From Symbiodinium natans (Eukaryota; Sar; Dinophyceae; Suessiales; Symbiodiniaceae): a DNA stretch of 64,000 nt. Positions within the stretch are counted from its first letter, which is position 1. Each line of letters begins with the position of its first letter. Made by a program: the position numbers and the translations under genes. The notes beneath the pieces were generated by a model. It was given only the letters and a program-made list of their open reading frames with translations. It made no database searches and was not told the DNA's origin. Where the stretch lies: the NCBI GenBank assembly GCA_905221605.1, contig CAJNDS010002171.1, positions 510,501 through 574,500 of the forward strand, read 5' to 3'. Below, piece by piece: positions 41,008 to 53,100 of the stretch.

Positions 41008-42708
41008 GCTACGCGGCATTGGGATTGGCAAACGGGGTTAATTTGGGGTCACCCGGCGCCGGCAACGTCTTCGATATGTCTATAGTGACCTCGAAGCTCA
41101 AGGCGGTGTTGGAAGGGAAAGGGCTCGACCGCCTGCACTGTACCGCGGGTTGCCCACTTGGCCCCCTCTGCGTGATGCAACAACAGAGACAGCAGACTTC
41201 CCCTGACTGAACTGAAGTCATGACATAGGACAACCAAACAATAGAAGAGAATGCGAGAATCTCATGATCCACATCATGACAGACCACGTCGTGAATGCGA
41301 CTTGGGCCGCGAGGATGAAGAACAATAAGTGGTGGAGACAAGGAATGAGACAGAGGAAGAACACTTAAAGAGGAAAATGAAAGGGCTAGAAAAGGCCAAC
41401 GCAATCTTTCCAGCAATGCAAAGCTTGTCCTTTCCTAGGGCTTTTCTTCTCAACCTTCTCTTTCGAAAAGGAACAGAGCGTGGGAGATGAAGGATGTTTG
41501 AGCCCCCTCCCCTCTTTCAGACCCCCATTGCCAGAAGCCAAAGTGCACCTAAAGAAGAAAAGCAAAAGAATGAAGACAAACTTTCGGAAAGAAGAGGCCA
41601 GTAATATTTGTCTTGCGAACTGTTAAAACACAAAGGCGCCGCGTTGATGCACCTGCGTGGTCCTTCCCTTTTTTGAGTTGACCCGAGCGAAACTAAGTAC
41701 GTCAACAACATCCACCGAGGCCTCGCCTTTACAGGAGTCCGGGAGCAGGCTCCACCTCCATGCCCAACCCAGCCTCACCTCCCCACCCCCACCCCCCTGT
41801 CTTGCCAACCCTCCACGAATCCCCCACCGCCCCCTTTACTGGCCCCTACCTTTTTGCTCTTGTTTTCCCACTGAGCCTGTTACAACAGCATCCCAACAAA
41901 AAAGGAATGATTGCTCCCAAAGCCCTGCAGCCTAACAGCACCTGCACACCTGCGATCTGCTGGGCAGGACGAAGCCCAGGCGGGTCGCACAGCGTCAATA
42001 TTAAGCACGGTTCAAATTTGTTTACGTTAACTAAATTAGTTAAGCTGTTCTAACTCATGGAATGAACTAATTTGTCTTAACTCATGAAATCAACTAATTT
42101 GTTGAAGTCACTGACTTCACCGAAATAAAATCATACATGAAGTGTGTTTACAAAATACACTCACACATTGAGATTAATTTGGCGGAGCAAACTTCTAGCA
42201 ACGACACTGTTGAACAGATTTGATGAAACTAAACAACTTAATTACTGGAACTGGCTCTCAACTGTTTGTGTTTACCGTTTTTTAATATACTACATCCAGA
42301 CATGGTTTACAGTGCTCCCAGGTACAATGCTTAAAGTTATATTGGGCCTGGAGGGGCCAGGCTCCAGAACAAATTTTTTAACTTCTCTATTGGAGCTGGA
42401 ACAACAAGCCAGTTAAAGCGTCATGAGATTCATGGCTTTCATGAAGTAACATGTTGACCATTCTCTCTCTCTGACACACCTTGAGTAGCAACTTCATGGG
42501 TCTTCGGGCTGGCTCATACAGGATTAGAACCACGAGGCCAGTTCACTCTCATATCTTCTGGACCAAGACAAGAAGACCCTAAAATCCATCCAAACTGTCA
42601 GCCTGGCCCATGAATCCGCCCTTGAGACCATAACTCTCATGCAATATCTTGATCTAACCGTTCACACCCTTGGAATCGCCCGTGACAGCCTATCTCTAAC
42701 CCCTGAAG

Positions 42709-42796
42709 GGTTTAGGGTTTAGGGTTTAGGGTTTAGGGTTTAGGGTTTAGGGTTTAGGGTTTAGGGTTTAGGGTTTAGGGTTTAGGGTTTAGGGTT
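42709..42796. repeat. Isolated TTTAGGG array
   Basis: About twelve perfect heptamers between 'tgaagggtttaggg' and 'ttgatctgggg'. No exon is visible on either side; 41.4-43.2 kb is otherwise featureless. Confidence 0.9.
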
Positions 42797-43234
42797 GATC
42801 TGGGGTTGAACCTTAATGTTTGGTATACTAACCGGCTTAAACCGCTGCACCCACCTTGAGCCTTGAGACCCTAACTCTGACATCTTGGTGTAGCCGTTCA
42901 CACCCTTGGAATCGCATGCCAGGCCAACCGCTCTCTCCCTGTCCCTTGAGACCCAACCTCTGTTTCCAAGCCACTAAGAGCCCACCCTCGCGACCCCAAC
43001 AGCCTGTCTAACTTCGCGAACTATGAAAATAAACATGTAGATACGCTTGACGCTTCTGCTTGAATCACTCTTGAAACTCGACAATTTCAAGCCGCTGTAA
43101 CTTTTCAAAAAATGGCAAAAGGCGTTTACAAGGGGAGCAGTCGAAGCATGCTGTAGATATCAGATGGGTTCAATAGGTCTTTAAGGTTTAAACATGCTCC
43201 TCCTGTAAACACGTGGTTAGACTCTGATTTCTAA

Positions 43235-44285
43235 TCGGCCTGCAGATGCCAGGGTCTCGGGGGTTTCCAGAACGATGTAAACAACGGTTTTACTTCTTAT
43301 TGAGCGTGTGAACTTTGAAATATATTGAGATATTGAATAGTTGAAAGTAAACGCATTTTCAACTGTGTACACTAAAATCGGCCTCGAATGCTAAGAATGC
43401 CAAAAAGGCTGCCATCTCACGGAGCAGATAGGTCCTGCCTACATAGGAGTCGAGTGGTGGGGTTGTAGGACACTTCCTCCTGAATTGGGGTTTTGTCTCA
43501 TCTGAGAGATTTCTGGCCATCACTCTGTCGACCTCCTTAAGGAGCTCTATTTTGGGGCAATAGGGTATAGCCTATAGCCTATAAGGATGCCCAACTCTTG
43601 ATCTAGTCGTTCTGTCAAGAAAAGGTTCCCGGCCATGAGTGCCGTTAGGGCATTTGTCAAGCCAGCACACGGCTCATCAGGGTCGGGATTACACGCTGAA
43701 GAGGGGACATGTCCTCAAATAAAAATTCTTGGATCAACGCCTTACCCAGTGTTGCATACGTTCAAAGAGACCGGAAGTGGATCTACTTCTGAGATTCTCT
43801 TAGAACGACACGCAGCAGGGCCTCGTCAGCACCTTCAACCTCCTCCTTCCACGCCTGCAGCAAGGCACTCTCGGAAAAGTAGCATGAGGTCAAGCCAGCT
43901 GCGGTCACGCATTATTCTTTTGGGGGCTTGGGTGATGGGACTTGGTAGAGGCTTCTGCAGTGTGCCACCTTCTCCTCGTCCAGCTGCTTCTTCGCCTCTC
44001 TGGATCGTCTTGCCAGGTATGCATCTCCAGGCCGTAGCTCCAACGCTGAGCGCAGATGACACTCCGCCTGGGTGTAGTTGCAAAGGTGGTCCAGGTAGAT
44101 CTCGCCCAATGCGACGTGGCTCCGAGCAACCTCCGATTTTCCGAGGCGAAGGGCTTCCTTCAAGGAGCCGGCGGCTTGCCGGAACTTACCCTGCTCCAGC
44201 AGCGCAAAGCCCAATTGCCAGTGGGCCTCGGCATTTTGCGGGTCTTTCCGCACAGCCTCGTGGAAGCAGAGTTCCGCACCGGCAC
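43235..44285. repeat. Segmental duplication, copy 2
   Basis: See 38,000-39,120. The near-identical part is 43,806-44,285. Confidence 0.85.
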
Positions 44286-44380
44286 TGTCGGGGTCGAAGT
44301 GCTTCACGCTGCCCTCCTCGCGCGCTCGCCTCCGTGCAGTTCTGTCGGCCTGCCAGCGGGTAGGGGGCTGGCGAAGTGTG
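43912..44380 (-). CDS. TPR protein terminal exon, copy 2
   Basis: The same TPR units and the same stop as the 38,748 exon. The start differs: an acceptor such as CGCTGGCAG|GCCGACAG leads into RTARRRAREEGSVKHF and DPDSAGAELCFHEAVRK. The frame is open upstream to 44,448, but that part is low-complexity and may be intron. Confidence 0.6.
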
Positions 44381-45919
44381 AAGGACGTTGCAGGAAGCAC
44401 TTCAAGGCTGAAGGGACCCGCCCCTCCCGACCCCCAAATCGATCGCACGAAACACCACGGCTGCAGAGGCCGTGGTCCGACTACACAGCTCCCCAGCCCT
44501 TAGGGGCAAGACATCACTTACACCCTGCAGGAACCTGGAGCTCTGCATTCTCCTGCAGCTGCTGCCGCAAATAGGCCTTGACATCGCATCTGGAGAAAGT
44601 CAGGGCCTGTAGGGTTTAGGGTGATACGAGAAGATGGTTGTAGGGTGAAGGCCCAGGATCTTTGTGTCATAGGGCGTGGGGCCATTTGGATGTCATCTGG
44701 TGGGTCCCTCGAGACATCACCAACCTCACCAGCCGGACGCAACACAGCAAAAGGACATCTCTGCCTGGCCTCCATCCTTTTAATCAACACTCATCCATCT
44801 TCCATGAGAAGCTGCAGTTCCATCGGCACTTCAGCTACCCCAAGCCCCACGCTCAGCCGAAGGATTTGAGCTGCGAGACCAGGAAGGCAGGCGGGTCGTG
44901 AAAGCAAGCTGCTAGACTTCCAACAGCTTTTTATGATGACTGGCAGCGCAAAGTAAAGTGGAGTAGAGTGGAGCGAAGTGCAATGGAAGAGAGCGAGGTA
45001 CACGCCTGGCCTACAAAAGGGCTGCTCTTCCGGCCATTTACAGGAACAAGGAACCAGCAACACAGCAAGCAGCACCACTGACGACGGACACGACGAAACG
45101 AGGCTAGGCCCCGCCTATGCCGCATGCAAGCACGAATGCGATCATGCCAGAACCACGGAATGAGGGGCTTCTCATGTGGGGACCCACACCAGCCGCATGG
45201 GTTCGTGTCTGGTCAATGTAGCGGCGCTGTACGCCAGATTGCGCTAATGCCCCCTAGCCCAGAGGCCGGTCATGGGCGGGCATTAGATCCCGGCAAGGCT
45301 TCGAAAAATGCATGTAAAACACATGGCTGATCTGCAAAATTAGATCGGCACATGACCACGCTCAGAATCTCCGTATCTGCTAGGAGGTCTTCTAGAGCAA
45401 ACCTTAGGAACAGACCACACTCATTATAGAACAGTGACAACAAAAACTACATCTTTCGACCCGACAAACTAGCATATTAGCAGAAGCAGCAAACTAAGCC
45501 ATGAACAATGTGCAGCCTCTGGTTGGTATATCCCAGAGCAATTGTGAACGAAATGGCTTGGAAGGAAGGCGTGCACGTAGCAAGAAAGGACACTGGGTCA
45601 ACATTGGCCTGTACTGGGAATTTGCAATACCTAAAAGGCTTCAGATCAAAGCGCACGTAGCCTCTGGAATCGCTAGACGCCTAGCAAAGAAGTGTCGCCA
45701 TGGTTCGGGGGGGAGGGGGGGGGGTGTGGTGATGAGAGGCGGGAATGCTGTGTGCTTTTGCCTGCCATCTGTCATCTGCCGTCTCTGCAGCCATGACAAT
45801 TGACAACGACATGAAAGCGTCAACAACTCAACATGTCTAGCAACTTCCTCCCTGAACCTCAAGGTGTACATGGTGCAGATGATACACCAGCTGCAGAGGA
45901 AAGCTGATCAATGTGTTAC

Positions 45920-46273
45920 TCAGGTCAAGAAGACTGTTTTGCTGTGAGCACCTCGCAGATCTGTGGAGGCGCACGCCACATTTGTGACGGCCAGGTGCTC
46001 CACATCTTCAGAGATCGAGGCTATCGTCGTTGTGCTCAGGAACATGGCTTTGTCCACCGCAAGTTGAGCAACTTCTTTTCCGCCTAATTCTTGGCAAATC
46101 TCCTGCTCCAAAGTTCCGTCAAGCACGCGGCCCTGCAGTCGATGAAGTGAACCAAGATCCGTGATGGTAAGCTTTGCGATAAGCCCGGACTCCCCTGAAG
46201 GTAGCTTGCATGTATGAAGTGTGCGAATGTCGATGCCTGTGAGGCAAATGGCCAGTCTCAGTTTCTTGGTCAT
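45920..46273 (-). CDS. Hypothetical protein, 117 codons
   Basis: ATG to stop on the minus strand: MTKKLRLAICLTGIDI, LIAKLTITDLGSLHRLQ, LEQEICQELGGKEVAQ. Composition is coding-like with alternating hydrophobics, on the same strand as the other genes. The family was not recognised; it could be a first exon. Confidence 0.35.
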   Translation of the reverse strand: MTKKLRLAICLTGIDIRTLHTCKLPSGESGLIAKLTITDLGSLHRLQGRVLDGTLEQEICQELGGKEVAQLAVDKAMFLSTTTIASISEDVEHLAVTNVACASTDLRGAHSKTVFLT

Positions 46274-46697
46274 GCTGTCATGACCTCAAACAAGGAGGGA
46301 GCCAAAGCAACTCTTGCAACCCAGCCCTAACGAGATCCGTTCTCCCTACCGGTAACCGTAGTCTACCTGTCCGAAGGTTATTCTCGAGAGACCTCTGGCC
46401 ATGCTCATGCTGTCAAAGTTTTGGACCCTGGGCAGTGGATTGAGGGCTTGGGCAGGTCCGACTGCCGAGACGGCCTGCGCAAGCGTTCACAGTGAACTTT
46501 GTTAGTGTGAGAGACGTCAGCTCCCAAGCAAGTTCAACAAGTTTTCGCAACCCTAGAGTATAATGCCAGCATCCTAGAAGCCCACAAAGCCCAGATATAG
46601 TCAGGGCCCACACGTGTGAAACAGCCCGCCCCATCCTTTTTCTTATTGACACAAGATTGGTTTAACCAAAAGCCGGATGTGTCCAAGCAACAACTGC

Positions 46698-47250
46698 CTA
46701 CAGCAGCTTTCTAAGGCTCCCACCTATATGAGAACACAGCCGTTGCATTGCCAAGGCAGGATCACGTAAATGAAGTGAAAGAAAAGAGGTTCCTGTCATG
46801 CTGCATCGAATTTTCCAATGTACCATCATCTCGTCTGATCCATCAGGGCAATTTCGTGTGACCAGCTTCACGACTGTGCCCCTCCGCCAGCAACCGGAAA
46901 TTGCATCTGGTGCGTGCCATGCATCGACCACCTTCTTCAGGAAAAGGTCTTCAAGCAGGGTTGTAACATCAACCTGATCATACTCATAGCCAAGCTCATC
47001 CAGAGTGGCCACTTCCCCTTTCTGTGAGCCTCCCAAGCCAACCCCATCCGATAAGTTCGAATGGGGAATATCTGCCAGGGAGACTTTGCCCTTCCCTACT
47101 TGTCCGGCAAAAAAAGCAACCTTTAGTCGCTGTCCGAGCTTAACAGCCTTTTGGATATTGTCCAGCCATCGGATATACCAATAGCACCCACAGAGCTTCT
47201 GCTGCCCATAGATGCGGAAGCACATGCATCTGCCCCGCTTCGTGGGATCA
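46698..47250 (-). CDS. Hypothetical exon(s)
   Basis: The frame contains KAVKLGQRLKVAFFAGQV, LDELGYEYDQVDVTTL, DLFLKKVVDAWHAPDAISG and WRRGTVVKLVTRNCPDGSD, which read like a small beta-barrel (chromo/Tudor-like) protein but fall short of a family call. The first 40 codons upstream of 47,250 look like noise. Confidence 0.35.
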
Positions 47251-49244
47251 GGTGCATGTTTCCCGAAACCTGCGTGGCATGTTCGGTGCTTTTCTATGGG
47301 CAAGAATGCCAAAGCAAATGCACAAGGTCTCTTCTTCAAGTAAACCACGTGGACACTCCGAGACAACTTCTTCAAGTCGGGACAACCGTGTTACACCCAT
47401 CACGCATCTGAGGCAAGGGCCATCTTCTTCGGAACAAGGAAAAACGCAAGCCACGGAGTCTCGTTCGAAGTGAGTCAGAGCCTCTAGGGCAGGGAATCGG
47501 GGATTAAATTAACCTCTAGTCACAGGCTTATGAAACCAAAGTTGCATGTTGGCAAAAAAGGCGTGTTGAAGTTCAGGGTTGGATCTTGAAAACGTTTTTG
47601 CCGATCTCCCGCAGGCGCCTCCCATCCCGAGGTATACTTGCCAGGGAAAGACGCCCAGCAATTGCGCGCATCCACGTTGATGCGGCCGAAGAAGGGTATT
47701 TGAGCGCCGCGCAGCACAGCTGGATGCTCTTTCAGTGTTAAGACCAAGTCGACCTGCAACAGGACTGGCTGGTCAAGCTGACATTTGTTTGTGTCATTGA
47801 GGGGGCGTGTTCCTCGACGTGCCCAATCCACCACTCAAAGGCCCTGACCAACAACCCCCAGACCCTGAACCCAAACAGAGGCAAGCCAGGCCTCAGGTGC
47901 GTTAGCCGGCCCTTCAGGGTCCTCTCAGGAAATGCTGCTCGGCTAGCAAGCGCATTATTAGGCCTTCTGCGCATCTCAGCCCTGCCCAGCTTTAAAACAG
48001 ATTGAGTTCTGTTGTGTTGCTGAAGCGCGCGTCAGGGCCGGCGAGAAAATGCTGGGATCCCAAGCGTGCTGCCCTAGAGCCAGATACTCTGAGAGGCGGC
48101 ATGGTCAAACTAGAAATCCGGGTCAGTATATACCTGCCCCGCCTACGACCCTGCGCTGACACATGGGGTCTATGCCAAAAACTGTTAGAAGCTGTGCATG
48201 CTGCTGTCGTTTAAGTATGTCAGCAAATGTATGCGGACGTCTTGCCTGCTCCGAAAAAGTTGGCGACGGGACGCCTTTATACCACGCGGCACAAAAACCT
48301 GAACTAGAAACCATCCAACCTATGGAGGTGTCTGTGCGTGAGGGTCGATGAACCCATACCGTAGCAAGATGGGCAAACATGTGGTTCAAAAATGTAAAGT
48401 TTCTAGCTCTGCTACAATATTTGTTCCACACAAACTGTAGCTTCTTATATGCTTAACTGGGAAGGTGAGCCTGTCCAAAACTGCATGTCGTTCGTCTGTT
48501 GCTCCTTGCCAAAATAATGCAAAATCTTCTCATGCAGATCCCTGCGCATGCACACCCTATTTTGAGGCACTATGAGCACTTGTCAAGGCAGTTTGGGGAG
48601 AAGAGCAATGGCAAGCTTGCACCGTAGCCTGAAGGGCATCTACTGTCGACATATCAACTTGAGCCGAGAGCTTATCCGTCGCATCTTGCCAAGATATCGC
48701 CATGGAACGGGTACTTCAGTCACAAGAGGGCAACGATCTCTCATGACAGCACAGAATCGTGCACCTTCGAACAAATCTGAAAGGCATGCGCCATTAACTC
48801 GCTGCGATGCGCAAGGCCTTGTACGGCACCCGTCGACCACTGACATGATTAGAGAACGCCGAAAATGCAATCTGACTCAACAAAAGTCCGTAATCCTGAA
48901 GGCAACCGATGCTTCGGACCCAAGTCCTTTGCATCTCCGTTGGAAAATTTTCGTTGCTCCTGGCAAACTGGCTTGCAAAGTCACTGAAACCCACTGTCTG
49001 GAACTTTCTGGCTCGAGGGTGGGGCCTCAAACGTTAAGACGCTCCAGCCAATGGGGTCTATGGTTAGGGTTTACAAGAATGCGTCTCAGCAGTCTGCGGA
49101 CAAGGTGCTTTAAAAGAGTCAGGCTGGAGCAACTCACCCACAAGGGTTTCAGGAGTGACGCCTCAAATTACTCTGCAGTCCTGGTTGAAGCACAGCGCGA
49201 GCTATGGAGGATGTGACTGCCAAGAACGCAACTGCGTGCAGGTC

Positions 49245-49849
49245 CTTCAGAGCTTCTTCATAACTTTCCTTTTGCTCCTTCAATCAAAGCGGGCCCGCAA
49301 ACCTTACCCAGGCCAAGCTGAAGCACGGGAGAAGTTCACGTGCTTCTGTGACGACATGCTGTGCTTCATGACGCGGCTCCATCAGGCTGCACAGGACAAG
49401 CGGAAGTCCTTCAGAGCTTTTTCATAAAGTTCTTGCTGCTCCTATCAGCAAGTTGTACTTCTCGAAGCGCAGAGCTGCAAATGCAATCAACACCCGATGC
49501 TGTGCAGGTCACCGCGAAGCACAGCGCTGAGCACCAGCCTTCAGAGCTTTCTCATAATGTGCCCTCTGGTCCTCAAGGCAAAACTGTGTCGCATCTGCTG
49601 CACAGCAAAGCTGCACAAAGCAGACCGATTCGTCAAACAATCCCACTTCGCCGTCTTGCTTGCTCACCATGTGCCCTTCAGACGCTGCTCCACAGGCTGC
49701 TACAGAGTCCCCACACAACAGATTCTTCAACAAAGGCTGTACGCCCGTCGGATTGCAAGATGCCCATACCTACCTCAAAGTGTTATATATATATATATGG
49801 TGTCCTCCAAGGCTTTCTTCAATGTTTGCTCATGAGCTTCCTTCGCCTC
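49245..49849 (-). CDS. Coiled-coil protein with 33-nt micro-exons, partial
   Basis: Exons 49849-49805 (EAKEAHEQTLKKALE), 49571-49539 (DQRAHYEKALK), 49441-49409 (EQQELYEKALK) and 49277-49245 (EQKESYEEALK) each start after AG and end before GA or GC, all in phase 0. The last three are exactly 33 nt and encode the same 11-residue coiled-coil unit. Introns of 131-233 bp between them share sequence ('gaagcac', 'gtgcaggtc'), so exon and intron were copied together. A degenerate unit may lie near 49,690. Upstream and downstream exons should exist; a TATATATATA run sits in the first intron. Confidence 0.65.
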
Positions 49850-50199
49850 CTGCATGATCAATTGTTGGAAGGTTGTGCTTTGGGAGCTCTTTGGGAGCTG
49901 CATTCAAAGATCATGACTCCGTCGCGGACATAGGTTTAGGTTCATCATCCAAAGGTGCCCCGGCTAAGGCTCTTGGGGCTGGCTATGCGAAGCTGAAACA
50001 TGTTCGAGAATCCATACGTGAAGCCTTGCAGGGACTTGTGTGGGTTTGTCGAAGGCTGCAGTACTTGGATACCATGTAGCATGGCCCTGCGGAAGGCGAC
50101 ATCCGGAAGGCCCCCCGCCTCAACTTGAGACCTTGGCCCACACTGCTAGCCTGGACATACAAACCTCTGGATTGCTGCATGCCTGTCGGTAATTACGCC

Positions 50200-53100
50200 T
50201 GTCAGGAAGGGTCACGATTTTTATTTGAACTTCAGATTGATGTTATGTAAGCACACGGATTCTGCCTGGAGGTCGTTTGCGCCGCGTCCTGGCAGGAAAT
50301 CGTATAGTTAATCAACATTCTTAGCCTTAGCCAAACTAGGAAACGTGACATGAGCACATGTCTGCTATGGCTAAGATGCTTCTGGAAACCAACTAAGCTA
50401 CAGCAACTTTCGATGCAAGACCTTCCAAGAATGAAAAATAGAAACGCTTTGTCGGATTCAAGGTCTGCTTTAGAAATCTACTTTGAGGTTTTGGGACTTG
50501 GGACGTCAGGATCGAAGTAAGCTTCCCGCGGGCTTAGGTGAGATTTCGATATTTCGAACAATACCAAACTGCAGAGAAACCCGAAATGCAAGCAACCCAG
50601 CCAGAATACAGGCCGGGTCCAACATGGTAGTCGAAACCTGCGTACCTCTATCTGCCGACGACCCCTTGAAGGCAAAACTGATCAACCAGCACCTGAATGA
50701 AGCTCCACCTCCGGTCTACATAGGGGTGAACCTGGACGGCTCTGATGGTTGAGGGTTGAAATGATGAGATCAAGAGTCCCTTTCCTCATTTTGCCGGACA
50801 TATCCTCAGTAGCTTGGTACATAGAAGAGGAGCACCTTGGCGGTGCGTCTTGTGATGTCTTGTTCATGGCCTCCGCCACACTAAAGCTTGAAACCTGAGA
50901 TCTAAACGTCCGGAAACCCCAAACTCTAAAACCCTAAACCTTGAACCCAAGAACACGTGCCTCGGCCAGCTGCCGAGTACTGCTGGCTCGCACCGGATAT
51001 CATGGGCGTCTAAGAGTAATGAACAGAGAACCTAAACCAGACTGGGAGTTAGGGTTTTGGGGTTTATGGTTTAGGGTTTTTGCGATTACGGGTTTAGGGC
51101 TTTGGGCAGCTATGGGAAGGGCCACACGTAGACTTTTCAATTATATAAATAGGCAACATGCCAGCATGACACCTACGTACTGCTGTAATGTGGCCATCGT
51201 CGCGCCGGCATGTGCCGGGCGGAGCTTACTTTCTTCAACAACGAGCATGTTAAGATGTGGATTGCTGCGGCTCAAGTTCAACTTAGCGACTGACCTGAAA
51301 GATGCCAGCCCCTTAAGCAGAAGAACAAAGCCCCCACCCTCCATCGGGGGGGCGAGGGGGTGAAGGGGTGATTCGAGGCCTCCAAACAAAACCCTCCATC
51401 AACCTCTAGAGACCTTGTATCCACATGCATCAAGCTTGAGAATTGAATAGAATACGATGCCTCCTGGTCAATATTGTTTGAGAAACCGTGACATTTTCAA
51501 GTTCCTGGTCATGTACTTAATTCCCTTATGGGCACAGTACTCTCAGAAATCTTGTCATACATCACACAAAAACTTGGCGTTGCTTAGTCGCAACAAAGTG
51601 TCACAAGCAGAGCCCTTCCCGAATTGTTGCAGTTCTTGCGGAAAAATTCAAAGTCGGGAACGTCTCAGCGATCGTTCAACCCATTTTTTATCAAACTAGC
51701 ACAGAGCCGCATGTGAACACCGACTTTTCTTGCAGTCTTCCCCTCCTGAGCCGATGACAAGCTTAACATTCACACTCGAGGCACACGCAATAACCGAAAG
51801 TGAGCGTGTGAAAGAAGCACCTCAAGACACCAGTAGTGTTTTCGCACTTTGAAAGCCGATTGAGGGCAACGATGCTGCTGGCTGGTATTGTAACTGTCGT
51901 GTAGTGTTTGCATGCACCTTTTGGAGCCGTTGGTGGCGTTCACTTGTTGCTGGGCCAGCGGGAAAAAATCTCTGGGGCTCCGGTGGTGCTGCGTTGGCTT
52001 GCCAAGCTGGGATGGACGTACATGATCGATCAAGAGCTTGGATGTGATGGGTTCCGTAGCCAGCGTTGTCGAGTGTGTGGCGTGTGGCTTCCGGAGTGCG
52101 TCTGTCTACAGATTGTCTGTTGCCTCGGCGAATTGCAATTCTGTGGATGGTCGGCCGGGGTTGTGGGAATTCTTGAGTGTTGAACCCATGTTGGATCGTG
52201 ATGCCGGACACGGTGTTGTGTTTGGCGAACAGCGGCTTGTGAAGCGGTAAGGTGTCGGAGCGGAAGACGCCAAGTTCTGGTCCTTGAGAAACATGGGGAG
52301 TGCTGGGGAAGATCTTGTCTTGCCATATTCTGCACGTTGCAGCGCACAGAGATATTCAAGGGGTAGCACCCTCTGCACGGAGACTGCGGAAGTTGATGTA
52401 TCTCCAGTGCCAAAGTGGGTAAATGGCAGGGGTAGCCATGCGTGTTGCGGGGACTCCTTTGCGAATGACCATGCGACATTGCATAATGGAGAGGGAGCTG
52501 AGGATGTTGTCACCCGCCTGGGATCGCAGGATGCGGCAAAAACAGATCTCATTTTCGCCGGTGTCGCCTGCGTTTTCCCCGAGCAGGTTGGTTGTTGAAA
52601 GAATGTGGTACGCGAAATTGCTACTGGTTCAGAGTGCAAAACGACCGTTTCTCACCTTGGGATCTTGAACCGAACTTCGTTCCAACATGTCTGTGATATG
52701 CTGTCTCCACTCCTACTGTTTCCTACTGTCTCGGACTTCCTAGTACAGTGACTTCTTGTAGCAAAGTCGAAGGGTTTGCTTCCGTCTTATACCCAGTTCC
52801 TGTTGCTTGCTTCTTGCAACTTCTCCGTGTTTGGAGGTGGGATGTAATACGGCCAATGACCTCCGCACATTTCATTATCATCACATCAGGCCAGGCAACA
52901 GCACATTGCTGGCTATCAGCGTGAAAGAAGTCAAACCAACTCTGACAGCCTCGTTTTTGCACACGGCTCAGACAGTGATCACACCAGAGCCTACACCACA
53001 TCGCGGGCAGGGGGCCCCACAGGGGTGGGCTGGCCGTGTGAACAGCAGAGACACCCTTGCACATATGGTTCAAGCTCTGTCTGCACAAGGGTGAGGCTGT

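Noticed and set aside
48572-49216. 214-codon plus-strand ORF
   Set aside because: Composition is unlike protein, there is no domain, and it runs into the opposite-strand micro-exon gene.
51770-52640. Overlapping long frames near 52 kb
   Set aside because: All six frames are open over parts of it; none has a recognisable motif or splice logic.
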